A stretch of DNA of 64,000 bases from Chloroflexota bacterium (GTDB lineage Bacteria > Chloroflexota > Anaerolineae > Aggregatilineales > Phototrophicaceae). The notes beneath the pieces were generated by a model. It saw only the letters and a list, made by a program, of their open reading frames with translations, was not told where the DNA came from and ran no database searches. Position 1 is the first letter of the stretch; each line of letters opens with the position of its first letter. Below are positions 33,008 through 42,767 of the stretch, piece by piece. The DNA lies in contig JAPPMO010000055.1 in the NCBI GenBank assembly GCA_028873975.1, positions 25,894-89,893 on the forward strand, in the 5' to 3' direction. The translations under genes were made by a program, and so were the position numbers.

Positions 33008-34264
33008 ATGGAAAACGTGACCATCCCGACCCTCTACCCCGTCAAGCAAGAGTTGCCCAAGGGCAACCCCCTGGATATCGACCAGACGCTGGATGCCGAA
33101 TGGGGGCGGCTGGGGCTGGCAGAGGCGGTCCGGGGCAAGCGCATCGCGCTCGGATTCGGCAGCCGCGGCATCGCCAGCATTGACCTCATCGCCCGCAAGC
33201 TGGTCGCGCTGGTCAAGGAGTCGGGCGGTCAACCCTTCATCGTGCCAGCCATGGGCAGCCACGGCGGCGGTACCCCGGCTGGACAAATCGAAGTGCTCGA
33301 TGGCTTGGGCATCAGCGAAGCGACCATGGGCTGCCCCATTCACGCCACGATGGAAGTTGTCAATACAGGCATCACCAGCGTCGGCATGCCGGCTTTTCTG
33401 GACAAAAATGCGGCTGAAGCCGACGGCTTAATCATCACCAACCGGACCAAAGTACACACCGATTTCCGCGGACCGCACGAGAGCGGCTTGTTGAAAATGC
33501 TGGCCATCGGACTGGGCAAGGAAACCGGCGCCCGCACCATCCACCAGCAAGGCACGGTCGGCTTGCGCGATTACATGCCCATTGTCGCCAAGCACCTGAT
33601 CGCCAATTGCAATTTCGTCGCCGGCTTCGGCGTGGTTGAGGACGGGTATCACACGGTCGCGCAGCTAGAAGGCTTCACCCCCGACACAGTCGTCGAAGGC
33701 GACCAGCGCCTGCTGCGGCGCTCGCGCGAGTTGATGCCGTCGCTGCCGGTGGACGAGATTGATGTGCTCATCATCGACGAGATGGGCAAGAACATCAGCG
33801 GCGCCGGCATGGATACCAATATCATCGGCCGCTGGATGGTCGAAGGCGAGCCCGAGCCCGTATCGCCGCGGGTCAAGCGCATCGCCATCCTCGACCTGAC
33901 GCCGGAATCCCACGGCAACGCCACTACCTATGGGCTGGCTGATTTCATGTCGCGCAAGCTCTTCGACAAAATCGACTTTCCTGTCACCATCAAGAATATG
34001 TTCACCAGCGGTTTCCTGCTGCGCTGCCGCATGCCCCTGGTCTTCGAAAGCGATGAGGAGACGATCAAAGCGGCGCTCTTTGACGCCTTCCGCAGCGATC
34101 CCTCGCAGATCCGCGACGCCCGCGTCATGCGCATCAAGAACACGCTCGAACTGGAAAACCTCTGGGTCAGCGCCAATATCGCCGCCGAACTGGACGGTCG
34201 TGCAGCCGTCAGCGTCAGCGAACAAGCGGCCTCCCTGGCTTTCGCCGCCGGCGCGCTGGTTTAG
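33008..34264 (+). CDS. LarA-like (lactate racemase-type) nickel-pincer family protein
   Basis: A 418-residue protein of the LarA/DUF2088-related family. Recognisable stretches are PFIVPAMGSHGGGTPAGQ, ITNRTKVHTDFRGPHESG, LLKMLAIGLGKETGARTIH and DVLIIDEMGKNISGAGMDTN. Characterised relatives use a nickel pincer nucleotide to racemise or epimerise 2-hydroxy acids; this branch is not well characterised. The start at 33008 is supported by the upstream promoter; the much longer in-frame start at 32741 is inside the methyltransferase gene. No larB/larC/larE cofactor genes are nearby, so cofactor supply is open. Confidence 0.8.
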   Translation: MENVTIPTLYPVKQELPKGNPLDIDQTLDAEWGRLGLAEAVRGKRIALGFGSRGIASIDLIARKLVALVKESGGQPFIVPAMGSHGGGTPAGQIEVLDGLGISEATMGCPIHATMEVVNTGITSVGMPAFLDKNAAEADGLIITNRTKVHTDFRGPHESGLLKMLAIGLGKETGARTIHQQGTVGLRDYMPIVAKHLIANCNFVAGFGVVEDGYHTVAQLEGFTPDTVVEGDQRLLRRSRELMPSLPVDEIDVLIIDEMGKNISGAGMDTNIIGRWMVEGEPEPVSPRVKRIAILDLTPESHGNATTYGLADFMSRKLFDKIDFPVTIKNMFTSGFLLRCRMPLVFESDEETIKAALFDAFRSDPSQIRDARVMRIKNTLELENLWVSANIAAELDGRAAVSVSEQAASLAFAAGALV

Positions 34265-34380
34265 CTCTGCATTAATCTGAGATTTCAGCGAGTAGTCGCT
34301 CGGCGGCAGCTAAGAGGTCTGTCTGCGCGCCTTGTGCGCCCCTGCAAATCTTCGCGTCCTTCGTGTCTTTGTGGTGAATC

Positions 34381-35262
34381 CTAGCCCTTCACCGCCCCAA
34401 ACGTCAGTCCGCGCACGATGAAGCGCTGCACCATCAGCGACAAGATCACCGGTACCGTGACCGCGATCAGCATCCGCGTCGTTACAAAGCCGAAGTCAAT
34501 GCCGCGCACCGTGTCCGAGCCGGCCACCAGCATCGGATAGGGCTTCCAGTCCCGGTTGGCGAGCACGCTGGCGAAGAGAAATTCGTTCCAGGCGAAGGCG
34601 AAGCAGATCAATGTCGACGCCACCAGCGCCGGCCGCGCCAGCGGCAGGGCAATACGCCAAAAGGTCGTGAACTCCCCCGCGCCATCCACCAGCGCCGCCT
34701 CGCGCAATTCCGGCGGCAGGTCGGCGAAATAATCGCGCATGATCAAGACCGCGAAGGGCAAGGTGAATGTGGCATTGACGATGACCATGCCAGTCAGGGT
34801 GTCGAGCAGTTTCAGATCGCGGAACATCAGCACGAAGGGGATAAGCGTCGCCACCGGCGGCAAGAAACGCTGCGAGAGAAACCAGGAAACCAGGTTGCGA
34901 TTGCCGATGCCGTATTTGAAGCGCGCCAAACCGTAGCCGGCCAAGGTGCCGAGCGTGGTCGCCACCGCGGTCGCGCCCAGGGAAATCAATGTGCTGTTGC
35001 GCAGGGCTTTCATCGTTTCCGCGCCGCCCGAGCCGAACTCCTGCTGCCAGTTCAACAGATTCGGCTCGAATTGCAGAAAGGGGATGATGGAGCCGTCCTT
35101 CCATTCCGATTTCAGAGAGGTCAAAATGGCGTATCCGAATGGCGAGAAGGCGATAAAGGTGCAAATGATCGCCAGGAAAATGATGACCTTGTCACTGTGC
35201 GACGAGCGGGACGGCGCGCCTTTTGGCTCGGGCAGAGAGAGCGAACTGGATTGCGCTGTCAT
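34381..35262 (-). CDS. Carbohydrate-type ABC importer permease (MalG family)
   Basis: A 293-residue inner-membrane permease of the sugar-uptake (CUT1) class. It begins with a charged cytoplasmic N-terminus, then a helix at about 26-48, and has the EAA loop PPELREAALVDGAGEFTTFW near residue 180. The ending VRGLTFGAVKG is the MalG-type C-terminus. It is the last gene of a three-gene operon after the MalF-type permease (15-base gap) and binding protein. No ATPase gene is adjacent, which is common for CUT1 systems that share an MsmK/MalK ATPase. Confidence 0.92.
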   Translation of the reverse strand: MTAQSSSLSLPEPKGAPSRSSHSDKVIIFLAIICTFIAFSPFGYAILTSLKSEWKDGSIIPFLQFEPNLLNWQQEFGSGGAETMKALRNSTLISLGATAVATTLGTLAGYGLARFKYGIGNRNLVSWFLSQRFLPPVATLIPFVLMFRDLKLLDTLTGMVIVNATFTLPFAVLIMRDYFADLPPELREAALVDGAGEFTTFWRIALPLARPALVASTLICFAFAWNEFLFASVLANRDWKPYPMLVAGSDTVRGIDFGFVTTRMLIAVTVPVILSLMVQRFIVRGLTFGAVKG

Positions 35263-35277
35263 CTTCGTCCTCCCGAT

Positions 35278-36189
35278 CTACTCGAAGCGCTCGCGCACGC
35301 GGTAAAAATAGATCGATGATACGACGATCGCGACCACCACCAGCAGATATGCCAGCGCCGCCGCCTCGCCTAACTGGAAGCTGCCGACCAGACCCGTTTC
35401 ATAGGCGTAGTAAACATAAGTCTGTGTGACCGAGCCGGGACCGCCGCGCGTCAAACTATAGGGGATATCGATAATCTTGAGCGACTCGACCATGCGCAGC
35501 AGCATCACCGTGCCTAAAGCCGGCGCGATCATGGGAAAGGTGATCGAACGAAAGAGTTGCCAATTCGACTTGGTATCCAGACGCGCCGATTCATAGAGGT
35601 CGTCCGGCACCGATTGCATTGCCGCCAGCACGACGATGAAGACGAAGGGCGTCCATTGCCAGACATCGGTGAACATGACGGCGAAGCGGGCTGGCATCGG
35701 TTCGATGAACCAGTTCACGCGCCCCAGGCCGAGTCCCTCCAGCAAGTTGTTGAGCGGGCCCGATTGCTCGTTGAAGATCACTACGCCCAGCCAGCCCAAG
35801 GCGATAGGCGCTGCAAATAGCGGCATGGTGATGATGGCTCGCATTTGTCGTAATAATGGCAGATTATGATTAAAGACCCAGGCGACGAAGGTGCCAAAAA
35901 TCAGGGTCGCCGCTGTGCTGCCGATGAAGAGGAAGGCGCTGAAGCTGGCGGTGCTGACGGCTTTTTTGTCGACTTTCTCGTCGCCGATGCCCAGGATCTC
36001 GGCATAGTTCTCGAAGCCGATGTATTTGGGATTGCGACCAAGGCGATAGTTGGTCATGCTCAAGCCGAAGGAATATATCAGCGGGAAGAGCGTGAAAGCC
36101 AGGATCCAGATGACGCCGGGCATGAGGAAAAGGTATTTTGCGCGATTGTTCTTGAGCGTGCCGTCGGAGTGTTTAGTTTTCGTAGTCAT
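35278..36189 (-). CDS. Carbohydrate-type ABC importer permease (MalF family)
   Basis: Partner permease, 303 residues. Features are the N-terminal helix YLFLMPGVIWILAFTLFPLIYSF, SMTNYRLGRNPKYIGFENYAEIL, and the EAA loop VPDDLYESARLDTKSNWQLF near residue 215. It follows the binding protein gene with a gap of 118 bases that contains a strong hairpin. Substrate could be a sugar, glycerol phosphate or related; the permease does not tell. Confidence 0.92.
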   Translation of the reverse strand: MTTKTKHSDGTLKNNRAKYLFLMPGVIWILAFTLFPLIYSFGLSMTNYRLGRNPKYIGFENYAEILGIGDEKVDKKAVSTASFSAFLFIGSTAATLIFGTFVAWVFNHNLPLLRQMRAIITMPLFAAPIALGWLGVVIFNEQSGPLNNLLEGLGLGRVNWFIEPMPARFAVMFTDVWQWTPFVFIVVLAAMQSVPDDLYESARLDTKSNWQLFRSITFPMIAPALGTVMLLRMVESLKIIDIPYSLTRGGPGSVTQTYVYYAYETGLVGSFQLGEAAALAYLLVVVAIVVSSIYFYRVRERFE

Positions 36190-36268
36190 TTTTTGTTGCC
36201 TTGTTTAAGGGCGACCCAGCGGACCGCCCCCAAGACACCATATTAACGTCCAGCCCAATTGGACAATT

Positions 36269-36291
36269 CCCCCTCCCTCTCGGGGAGGGGG
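36269..36291 (-). terminator. Hairpin between binding protein and permease
   Basis: CCCCCTCCC and GGGAGGGGG form a perfect 9-base stem with a 5-base loop, 17 bases after the binding-protein stop codon. It may end or stabilise the transcript so that more binding protein than permease is made. There is no T-run. Confidence 0.5.
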
Positions 36292-36307
36292 CTAGGGATT
36301 GGCTTTC

Positions 36308-37981
36308 CTACATTCCGCCCATGTAGCCGATGGCCTGCTGGTAGATCTCCAACTGGCTGTCGATATCGAGGTCGTCGGTGATCTCTTCCCAGTCTTCGGC
36401 TGTGTTATCGAGCGCTTCTTGCGCCGTCGATTGACCGGTCATCGCCTCGGACAAGCGGATATCCAGCGTCTCCTGGATGTATTCCAGCGTGCCGGGAATG
36501 CGCAGGTAGGTGACCGAAGTCGGCTTGTCATAGACATTGGAGCCGTAGGCGTTGATGTAGCGCTCCATATCGTCGGCGTCAAATCCGACAGCGGTGTAAT
36601 CTTCCGAGACGGCCGTGCCGCGCGGTTCATAGAGCTGGTAGGTGCAGCAGGGATCAACGCCTTGCCAGCCGGTGGTAGCGTTGTAGAAATTGATCGACGG
36701 GTTGGCGATCAGCGCCATGTAGAAGTAGGTCAGCTCCGGATTATCGGTGAAGGACGACATAGTCGGGTGCCAGGAGCCGCCGGTGGTATTGCCGACGCAG
36801 TTGGGATTTTCGGTGTCCACCACAACCTCGCCGGTCTCGCGGTCATACCACTCGCTGGAGCAGGGCGTGACATCCGCGCCCAGGCTGCCTCTGATAGCGG
36901 AGCGCTCTACGTTCTGCGACAGCGATCCCACATCGCCCCAACTGAAGGTGGCGATGGCGTTGCCGCCGAGGAAGTTGTCCCAAGCCTCGCCCAGCTGCCA
37001 GCCGAATTGCGCCTCTTGCCCCGTCGCCGCCAGTTCCTGCAGGAATTCCAGCGCCATGACGTGGCCCGGCTCGTTGATCAGCGGCGTCATATCATCCGGA
37101 TCGAACCAGAAGACGTTGTCGTATTTGCTGACGGCGCGCGAATCATCGCCATCGGCCGGGGTCACGGCGAAGGAAGCGGCCAGCGTGGCATAGTGGAAGT
37201 GGCCCTGCCCGCCGGGCGCCAGATGCAGGCTGATGCCGTCATCGGGATCGCCGTCGCCGTTCCAGTCCTTGCCATTGAAGAAGCTGGTGATTGCCAGCAG
37301 ATCCTGCCAAGTGACGATGGGATAGGGCATCGGCGAGCCGACCTCGGCTTCGTAGGCGGCTTGCCACTCGGGATCGCTGAGGATGTCGTGGCGATAGTAA
37401 AGCAGCTGGGCATCGCCGTCCATCTGGCTGCCGTAGGTCTCGCCGCCCCATTGCAGCAGGGCGCGGAAAGCCGGCGCCGTGTCTTCCGGCGTCCATTGGG
37501 CGAAGCGCTCATCGCCAATCCACTGGTCGATCGGCTGGATCCAGCCATTGCTGACCCAGTCGCCATACTGCCAAGCGGCGCCGATGAAGACGTCGTAAGT
37601 GTATTGCCCGGTCAGGAAGTCGGCCGGGATGGTGGTGCCGAGCTGATTGTAGGGAATCTCGACGATTTCCAGGGTGGCGCCGGTGGCTGCTTCAAAGGCA
37701 TTGCGCCAGAAATAGATGGTGCCAGAGATGCCGCCGCGCGAGCCTTGACCCAGGACGCCGAAGGTGATGGTCTTGCCTTCGCCCAAGGCGTGGCCGTCGG
37801 GGATATTGGCATTCATCAGCGCTTCAAAGGCGAGGGTCTGCTCCAGCTCAGTTTCCGCGACTTCGGGGATGGGGAAAAGGTCTTCAGCCGTGTGGCCGAA
37901 GAAGGTGTCCTGCGCGGAAACGCCCAGAACTGAGATCACGAAAATCATCAGCGTGATCAGGATCGAAACTTTAGCTTTCAT
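36308..37981 (-). CDS. Carbohydrate-type ABC importer binding protein (SBP_bac_1)
   Basis: Secreted solute-binding protein of 557 residues with signal peptide MKAKVSILITLMIFVISVLGVSAQD. Family features: ITFGVLGQGSRGGISGTIYFW near residue 70, DVFIGAAWQYGDWVSNGWIQPID, TYGSQMDGDAQLLYYRHDIL, and a tryptophan-rich binding region (FGWQLGEAWDNFLGGNAIATFSWGDVG). It is longer than the usual 420-450 residues. Several cysteine residues (TPCSSEW, DPCCTYQ) are unusual for this class and could form disulfides. It heads the MalF/MalG operon. A promoter candidate lies at 38066-38094. Confidence 0.9.
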   Translation of the reverse strand: MKAKVSILITLMIFVISVLGVSAQDTFFGHTAEDLFPIPEVAETELEQTLAFEALMNANIPDGHALGEGKTITFGVLGQGSRGGISGTIYFWRNAFEAATGATLEIVEIPYNQLGTTIPADFLTGQYTYDVFIGAAWQYGDWVSNGWIQPIDQWIGDERFAQWTPEDTAPAFRALLQWGGETYGSQMDGDAQLLYYRHDILSDPEWQAAYEAEVGSPMPYPIVTWQDLLAITSFFNGKDWNGDGDPDDGISLHLAPGGQGHFHYATLAASFAVTPADGDDSRAVSKYDNVFWFDPDDMTPLINEPGHVMALEFLQELAATGQEAQFGWQLGEAWDNFLGGNAIATFSWGDVGSLSQNVERSAIRGSLGADVTPCSSEWYDRETGEVVVDTENPNCVGNTTGGSWHPTMSSFTDNPELTYFYMALIANPSINFYNATTGWQGVDPCCTYQLYEPRGTAVSEDYTAVGFDADDMERYINAYGSNVYDKPTSVTYLRIPGTLEYIQETLDIRLSEAMTGQSTAQEALDNTAEDWEEITDDLDIDSQLEIYQQAIGYMGGM

Positions 37982-38065
37982 GGAATACTCCTATTCAGTC
38001 AATGATTATTGATAGATACGCTGCCGGCGTACAGAGACGAACGACGCTTTCGCCGCAGCGTCATT

Positions 38066-38094
38066 ATTATAGCGCGTTTTGCCCGAATAGCGAA
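38066..38094 (-). promoter_or_regulatory. Predicted promoter of the sugar-type operon
   Basis: On the reverse strand TTCGCT, 17 bases, TATAAT, about 85 bases before the binding-protein ATG. The -10 box is perfect; the -35 box is weak. Confidence 0.5.
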
Positions 38095-38326
38095 TAGTTG
38101 CTGATGTGAACATATAGTCGCCATTTCCCTTCCCAATCCCCGCTACCCTGATCACAGCGCCTTAATAATTGAATCCCCTTGCCAAATGGCCAGATTGCCA
38201 AATTGCCGAAAAAACTTTTTCCCCGGCAATTGCCGCCGAGCGTCTCTGTCGTTATATTTTAATTTGAATAAAGTTAATCATTGGCCTACTCATTTTGCGC
38301 CATTTTCTCTGTAATATTATGATATG

Positions 38327-38420
38327 GTAGGGGCGGCTCGGTGAGCCGCCCACGAAAATGATCTATAATTTGCGGGCGTTTCAGCGGGTCGCGTAGACAC
38401 TGACCGTCAAACGCCCCTAC
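38327..38420. repeat. Palindromic GTAGGGGCG element upstream of acs
   Basis: A 94-base element starting GTAGGGGCGGCTCGGTGAGC and ending AAACGCCCCTAC. It has the same two-hairpin layout as 6908-6979. Its right half, about 50 bases, is repeated in inverse orientation at 40609-40657, on the far side of acs, with a single mismatch seen. Confidence 0.85.
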
Positions 38421-38535
38421 ATCGCCTCCATTTTGGTAGACAAGGGTTTCAATCTCGGTGCTCTCGGTGTCCTCGGTGTCCTCGGTGGTGAAAAAAATTT
38501 GATGCGATTGCCCTGCTACCTGGCCGCGCGCGGAT

Positions 38536-38564
38536 TTCGACATGGCGGCAGTTTGGTTTATAAT
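38536..38564 (+). promoter_or_regulatory. Predicted promoter of acs
   Basis: TTCGAC, 17 bases, TATAAT, about 80 bases before the acs ATG. Confidence 0.6.
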
Positions 38565-38643
38565 AGCCGAATGTGAAAACACAGCATATGCAGCAGGCAA
38601 ACTGCCTCCTGAACAGAAGCGGATCGACGAACAGGAGTATTCG

Positions 38644-40551
<1,908 letters not shown>

Positions 40552-40565
40552 AAGTTTGCCACAGA

Positions 40566-40741
40566 AGTAATTCCAAGAAAGTAATGAGAATCAAAACAGG
40601 GACGAACTGTAGGGGCGTTTGACGGTCAGTGTCTACGCGACCCGCCGAAACGCCCGCAAAATATATTCCTCTGTTGGTTTTCTCTGCGCTCTCTGTGTCC
40701 TCTGTGTTTAGATTTTGTTGCACAACTTACTTGGAATTACT
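40566..40741. repeat. Composite repeat element downstream of acs with terminal inverted repeats
   Basis: AGTAATTCCAAG at 40566 and its complement CTTGGAATTACT ending at 40741 bracket a 176-base stretch. Inside are a GTAGGGGCG half-element (40609-40657, inverse of 38371-38420) and a CTCTGTG-repeat stretch (40669-40709). It has no coding capacity and resembles a miniature mobile element or nested repeats. Confidence 0.65.
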
Positions 40742-40806
40742 GAGGCGCGGCGGCCACCGAGGAATTGTAGGGTGTCTCCTTTTACAGTTGAATTGGAGTT
40801 TGTCCC

Positions 40807-41025
40807 GTGGAAACAATCACTGTCGTTACCACGCAAGATGAAGATAGCTACGTATCGCATTGCCTTGAATACGATATTGCCAGCCAGGGAAGCACCCGTG
40901 AGGAAGCGATTGACAATATCCAGGAAGCGGTATCCCTCTTCCTTGAATGCGCGTCGCCAGCCGAAGTGCAGGATCGGCTGGCTAGACGCGGACGGATCGA
41001 TAAACTAAGCCTCCATCGTGCCTAG
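40807..41025 (+). CDS. hicB: HicB-type antitoxin
   Basis: A 72-residue protein with the HicB/UPF0150 fold: TVVTTQDEDSYVSHCLEYDIASQGSTREEAIDNIQEAV is the partial RNase-H-like antitoxin core. It lacks a C-terminal DNA-binding helix domain and so is of the short type. Start is GTG with TTGGAG upstream. The adjacent hicA overlaps its stop but is truncated, so this antitoxin probably has no working partner here. Confidence 0.85.
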   Translation: METITVVTTQDEDSYVSHCLEYDIASQGSTREEAIDNIQEAVSLFLECASPAEVQDRLARRGRIDKLSLHRA

Positions 41026-41140
41026 GAGGCGCAGTTTCTCAGGTCGCGAAGTATGTCGAATCCTCACTGGAAACGGATTTGCTGAAGTCCGCCAACGTGG
41101 CAGCCACATAGTGATGCAGAAGAAGATTCTCCAGGAGTGA
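41018..41140 (+). pseudogene. Truncated hicA toxin
   Basis: Starting at a GTG that overlaps the hicB stop by eight bases, the frame reads VPRRRSFSGREVCRILTGNG and then FAEVRQRGSHIVMQKK before stopping at 40 residues. The first ~36 residues match the HicA double-stranded-RNA-binding toxin fold, including the catalytic His in GSH. The second half (strand, VPVP segment and C-terminal helix) is missing. The next bases do not restore it in either other frame. It is most likely an inactivated mRNA interferase. Confidence 0.75.
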
Positions 41141-41225
41141 ATGCAATTTAGCGCGCAATTTCCCCAATAACGCAATTTCCGCGTTATAATCTCTACACAG
41201 TCGTTCCCAAATAAAGGTCCCGCCC

Positions 41226-42767
41226 ATGACCGCAGCCGCCCCCGTTCTCGAAGTGCGCGGCATCAGCAAACGCTTCCCCGGCGTCCTGGCCAACGACAAT
41301 ATCAATCTCATTTTGCGCAAGGGCCAGGTCCTCGGCTTGCTGGGCGAAAACGGCGCCGGCAAGAGCACCTTGATGAACATGATCTATGGGCTGTACAAGC
41401 CCGACGAAGGCGAAATCCTCGTCAACGGGAGCGCCGTCGACATCGCCGGACCCAAAGACGCCATCGAACTCGGCATCGGCATGGTGCATCAGCATTTTCA
41501 ACTGGTCGATGTGCTGACCGTCACCGAAAACGTCATGTTGGGCAACGAAAACGTCTCGGGTCCCTTCTTGCGGCGCGACCGCGCCCGGCGCGAGATACTC
41601 GAGCTGTCGGGGGAGTACGGCCTGGATGTCGACCCAGACGCGCTGATCGCCGATTTGCCGGTCGGGCTTCAACAGCGCGTCGAGATTATCAAAGCCCTCT
41701 ATCGCCACGCCGACATCCTCATCCTCGATGAGCCGACAGCCGTGCTGACGCCGCAAGAGACGCGCGGCTTGTTCAAGATCATGCAAGCGCTGCTGGAAAA
41801 AGGCGTCAGCATTATTTTCATCAGCCACAAGCTGAAAGAGGTGCTGGAAATCTGCGACGACGTCCTTGTGCTGCGGCGCGGGAGGGTCGCGGGCCATGCC
41901 GACCCGGAGCAATCCACCGAGGCTTCGCTGGCCTCGTTGATGGTCGGGCGCGATGTCATCCTCGAAGTGGAAAAAGCCGCCGCCACCCCCGGCGACGAAA
42001 TCCTCAATATCGTCAATCTGCATGCGCGCGATGATCGCGGCCTGCCCGCGGTGGAGGGCGTCAACCTGGGCTTGCAGCGCGGCGAAATCCTGGGCATCGC
42101 CGGCGTGCAAGGCAATGGGCAGACCGAACTGGTCGAAGCGTTGACCGGCATGCGCCCGGTGGATGATGGCCGCTTCTATATCAAGGGACAAGACATGACC
42201 GGCTCGCCCCCGCGCCGGGTCACCGAGAAGGGCGTCGGGCATGTGCCGGAAGATCGCCAGCGGGACGGATTGGTCGCGGGCTTCACCGTCATGCACAATC
42301 TGGTCCTGTGCAGCTATTACAGATCTGAATTTTCCAACATCATTGTGGTTGACGACCGCGCCATCGCCGACAACGCCCATCAACTGGTCGAACAATACGA
42401 TGTGCGGCCGCCCATCATCAACAATCCGGCCGGCGGCCTCTCCGGCGGCAACCAGCAGAAAGTGATAGTCGCCCGCGAGTTTTCGCGCGGGGTCGACCTG
42501 CTGATCGCCTCCCAGCCCACCCGCGGCCTGGACGTCGGCTCGATTGAATTCATCCACAAGCAGATCATCCGCATGCGCGACGCAGGTGCCGGCATCTTGC
42601 TGGTCTCGTCGGAGCTGGACGAAGTCTTGAGCCTGTCCGACCGCGTAGCCGTCATGTTCGAAGGGCAGATCATCGATATCCTGCCGATTGAAGCAGCGGA
42701 CAAGGATACCGTCGGCTTGCGCATGGCGGGCGTGCGCGATGATCTTCAAGCCGAGGGCGCAAGATGA
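41226..42767 (+). CDS. Nucleoside-type (BMP family) ABC importer ATPase, two-domain
   Basis: A 513-residue cytoplasmic protein with two ABC domains, of the NupA/YufO-like class that energises nucleoside or simple-sugar import. The first domain has Walker [10 protein letters not shown] near residue 40, [18 protein letters not shown], the signature-like [12 protein letters not shown], and Walker [12 protein letters not shown]. The second has [30 protein letters not shown] and the degenerate Walker [16 protein letters not shown] (Gln in place of Glu), which is usual in this class. A TATAAT at 41185-41190 lies upstream without a clear -35 box. It overlaps the next gene by four bases. Confidence 0.92.
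   Translation: MTAAAPVLEVRGISKRFPGVLANDNINLILRKGQVLGLLGENGAGKSTLMNMIYGLYKPDEGEILVNGSAVDIAGPKDAIELGIGMVHQHFQLVDVLTVTENVMLGNENVSGPFLRRDRARREILELSGEYGLDVDPDALIADLPVGLQQRVEIIKALYRHADILILDEPTAVLTPQETRGLFKIMQALLEKGVSIIFISHKLKEVLEICDDVLVLRRGRVAGHADPEQSTEASLASLMVGRDVILEVEKAAATPGDEILNIVNLHARDDRGLPAVEGVNLGLQRGEILGIAGVQGNGQTELVEALTGMRPVDDGRFYIKGQDMTGSPPRRVTEKGVGHVPEDRQRDGLVAGFTVMHNLVLCSYYRSEFSNIIVVDDRAIADNAHQLVEQYDVRPPIINNPAGGLSGGNQQKVIVAREFSRGVDLLIASQPTRGLDVGSIEFIHKQIIRMRDAGAGILLVSSELDEVLSLSDRVAVMFEGQIIDILPIEAADKDTVGLRMAGVRDDLQAEGAR

Larger units (their letters stand above)
37982..38643. other. Intergenic region with promoters and dispersed repeats
   Basis: This 662-base gap separates the sugar-type operon (reverse) from acs (forward). 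It holds a reverse promoter near 38066-38094, a 94-base palindromic element (38327-38420), a CTCGGTGTC-repeat stretch (about 38455-38490), a GATGCGATTGCCCT dispersed block (38501-38515) and the acs promoter. No open reading frame here looks real. Confidence 0.7.

Noticed and set aside
36299..37933. 544-residue open frame antisense to the sugar-type binding protein
   Set aside because: Shadow of a well supported gene; no domain pattern of its own.
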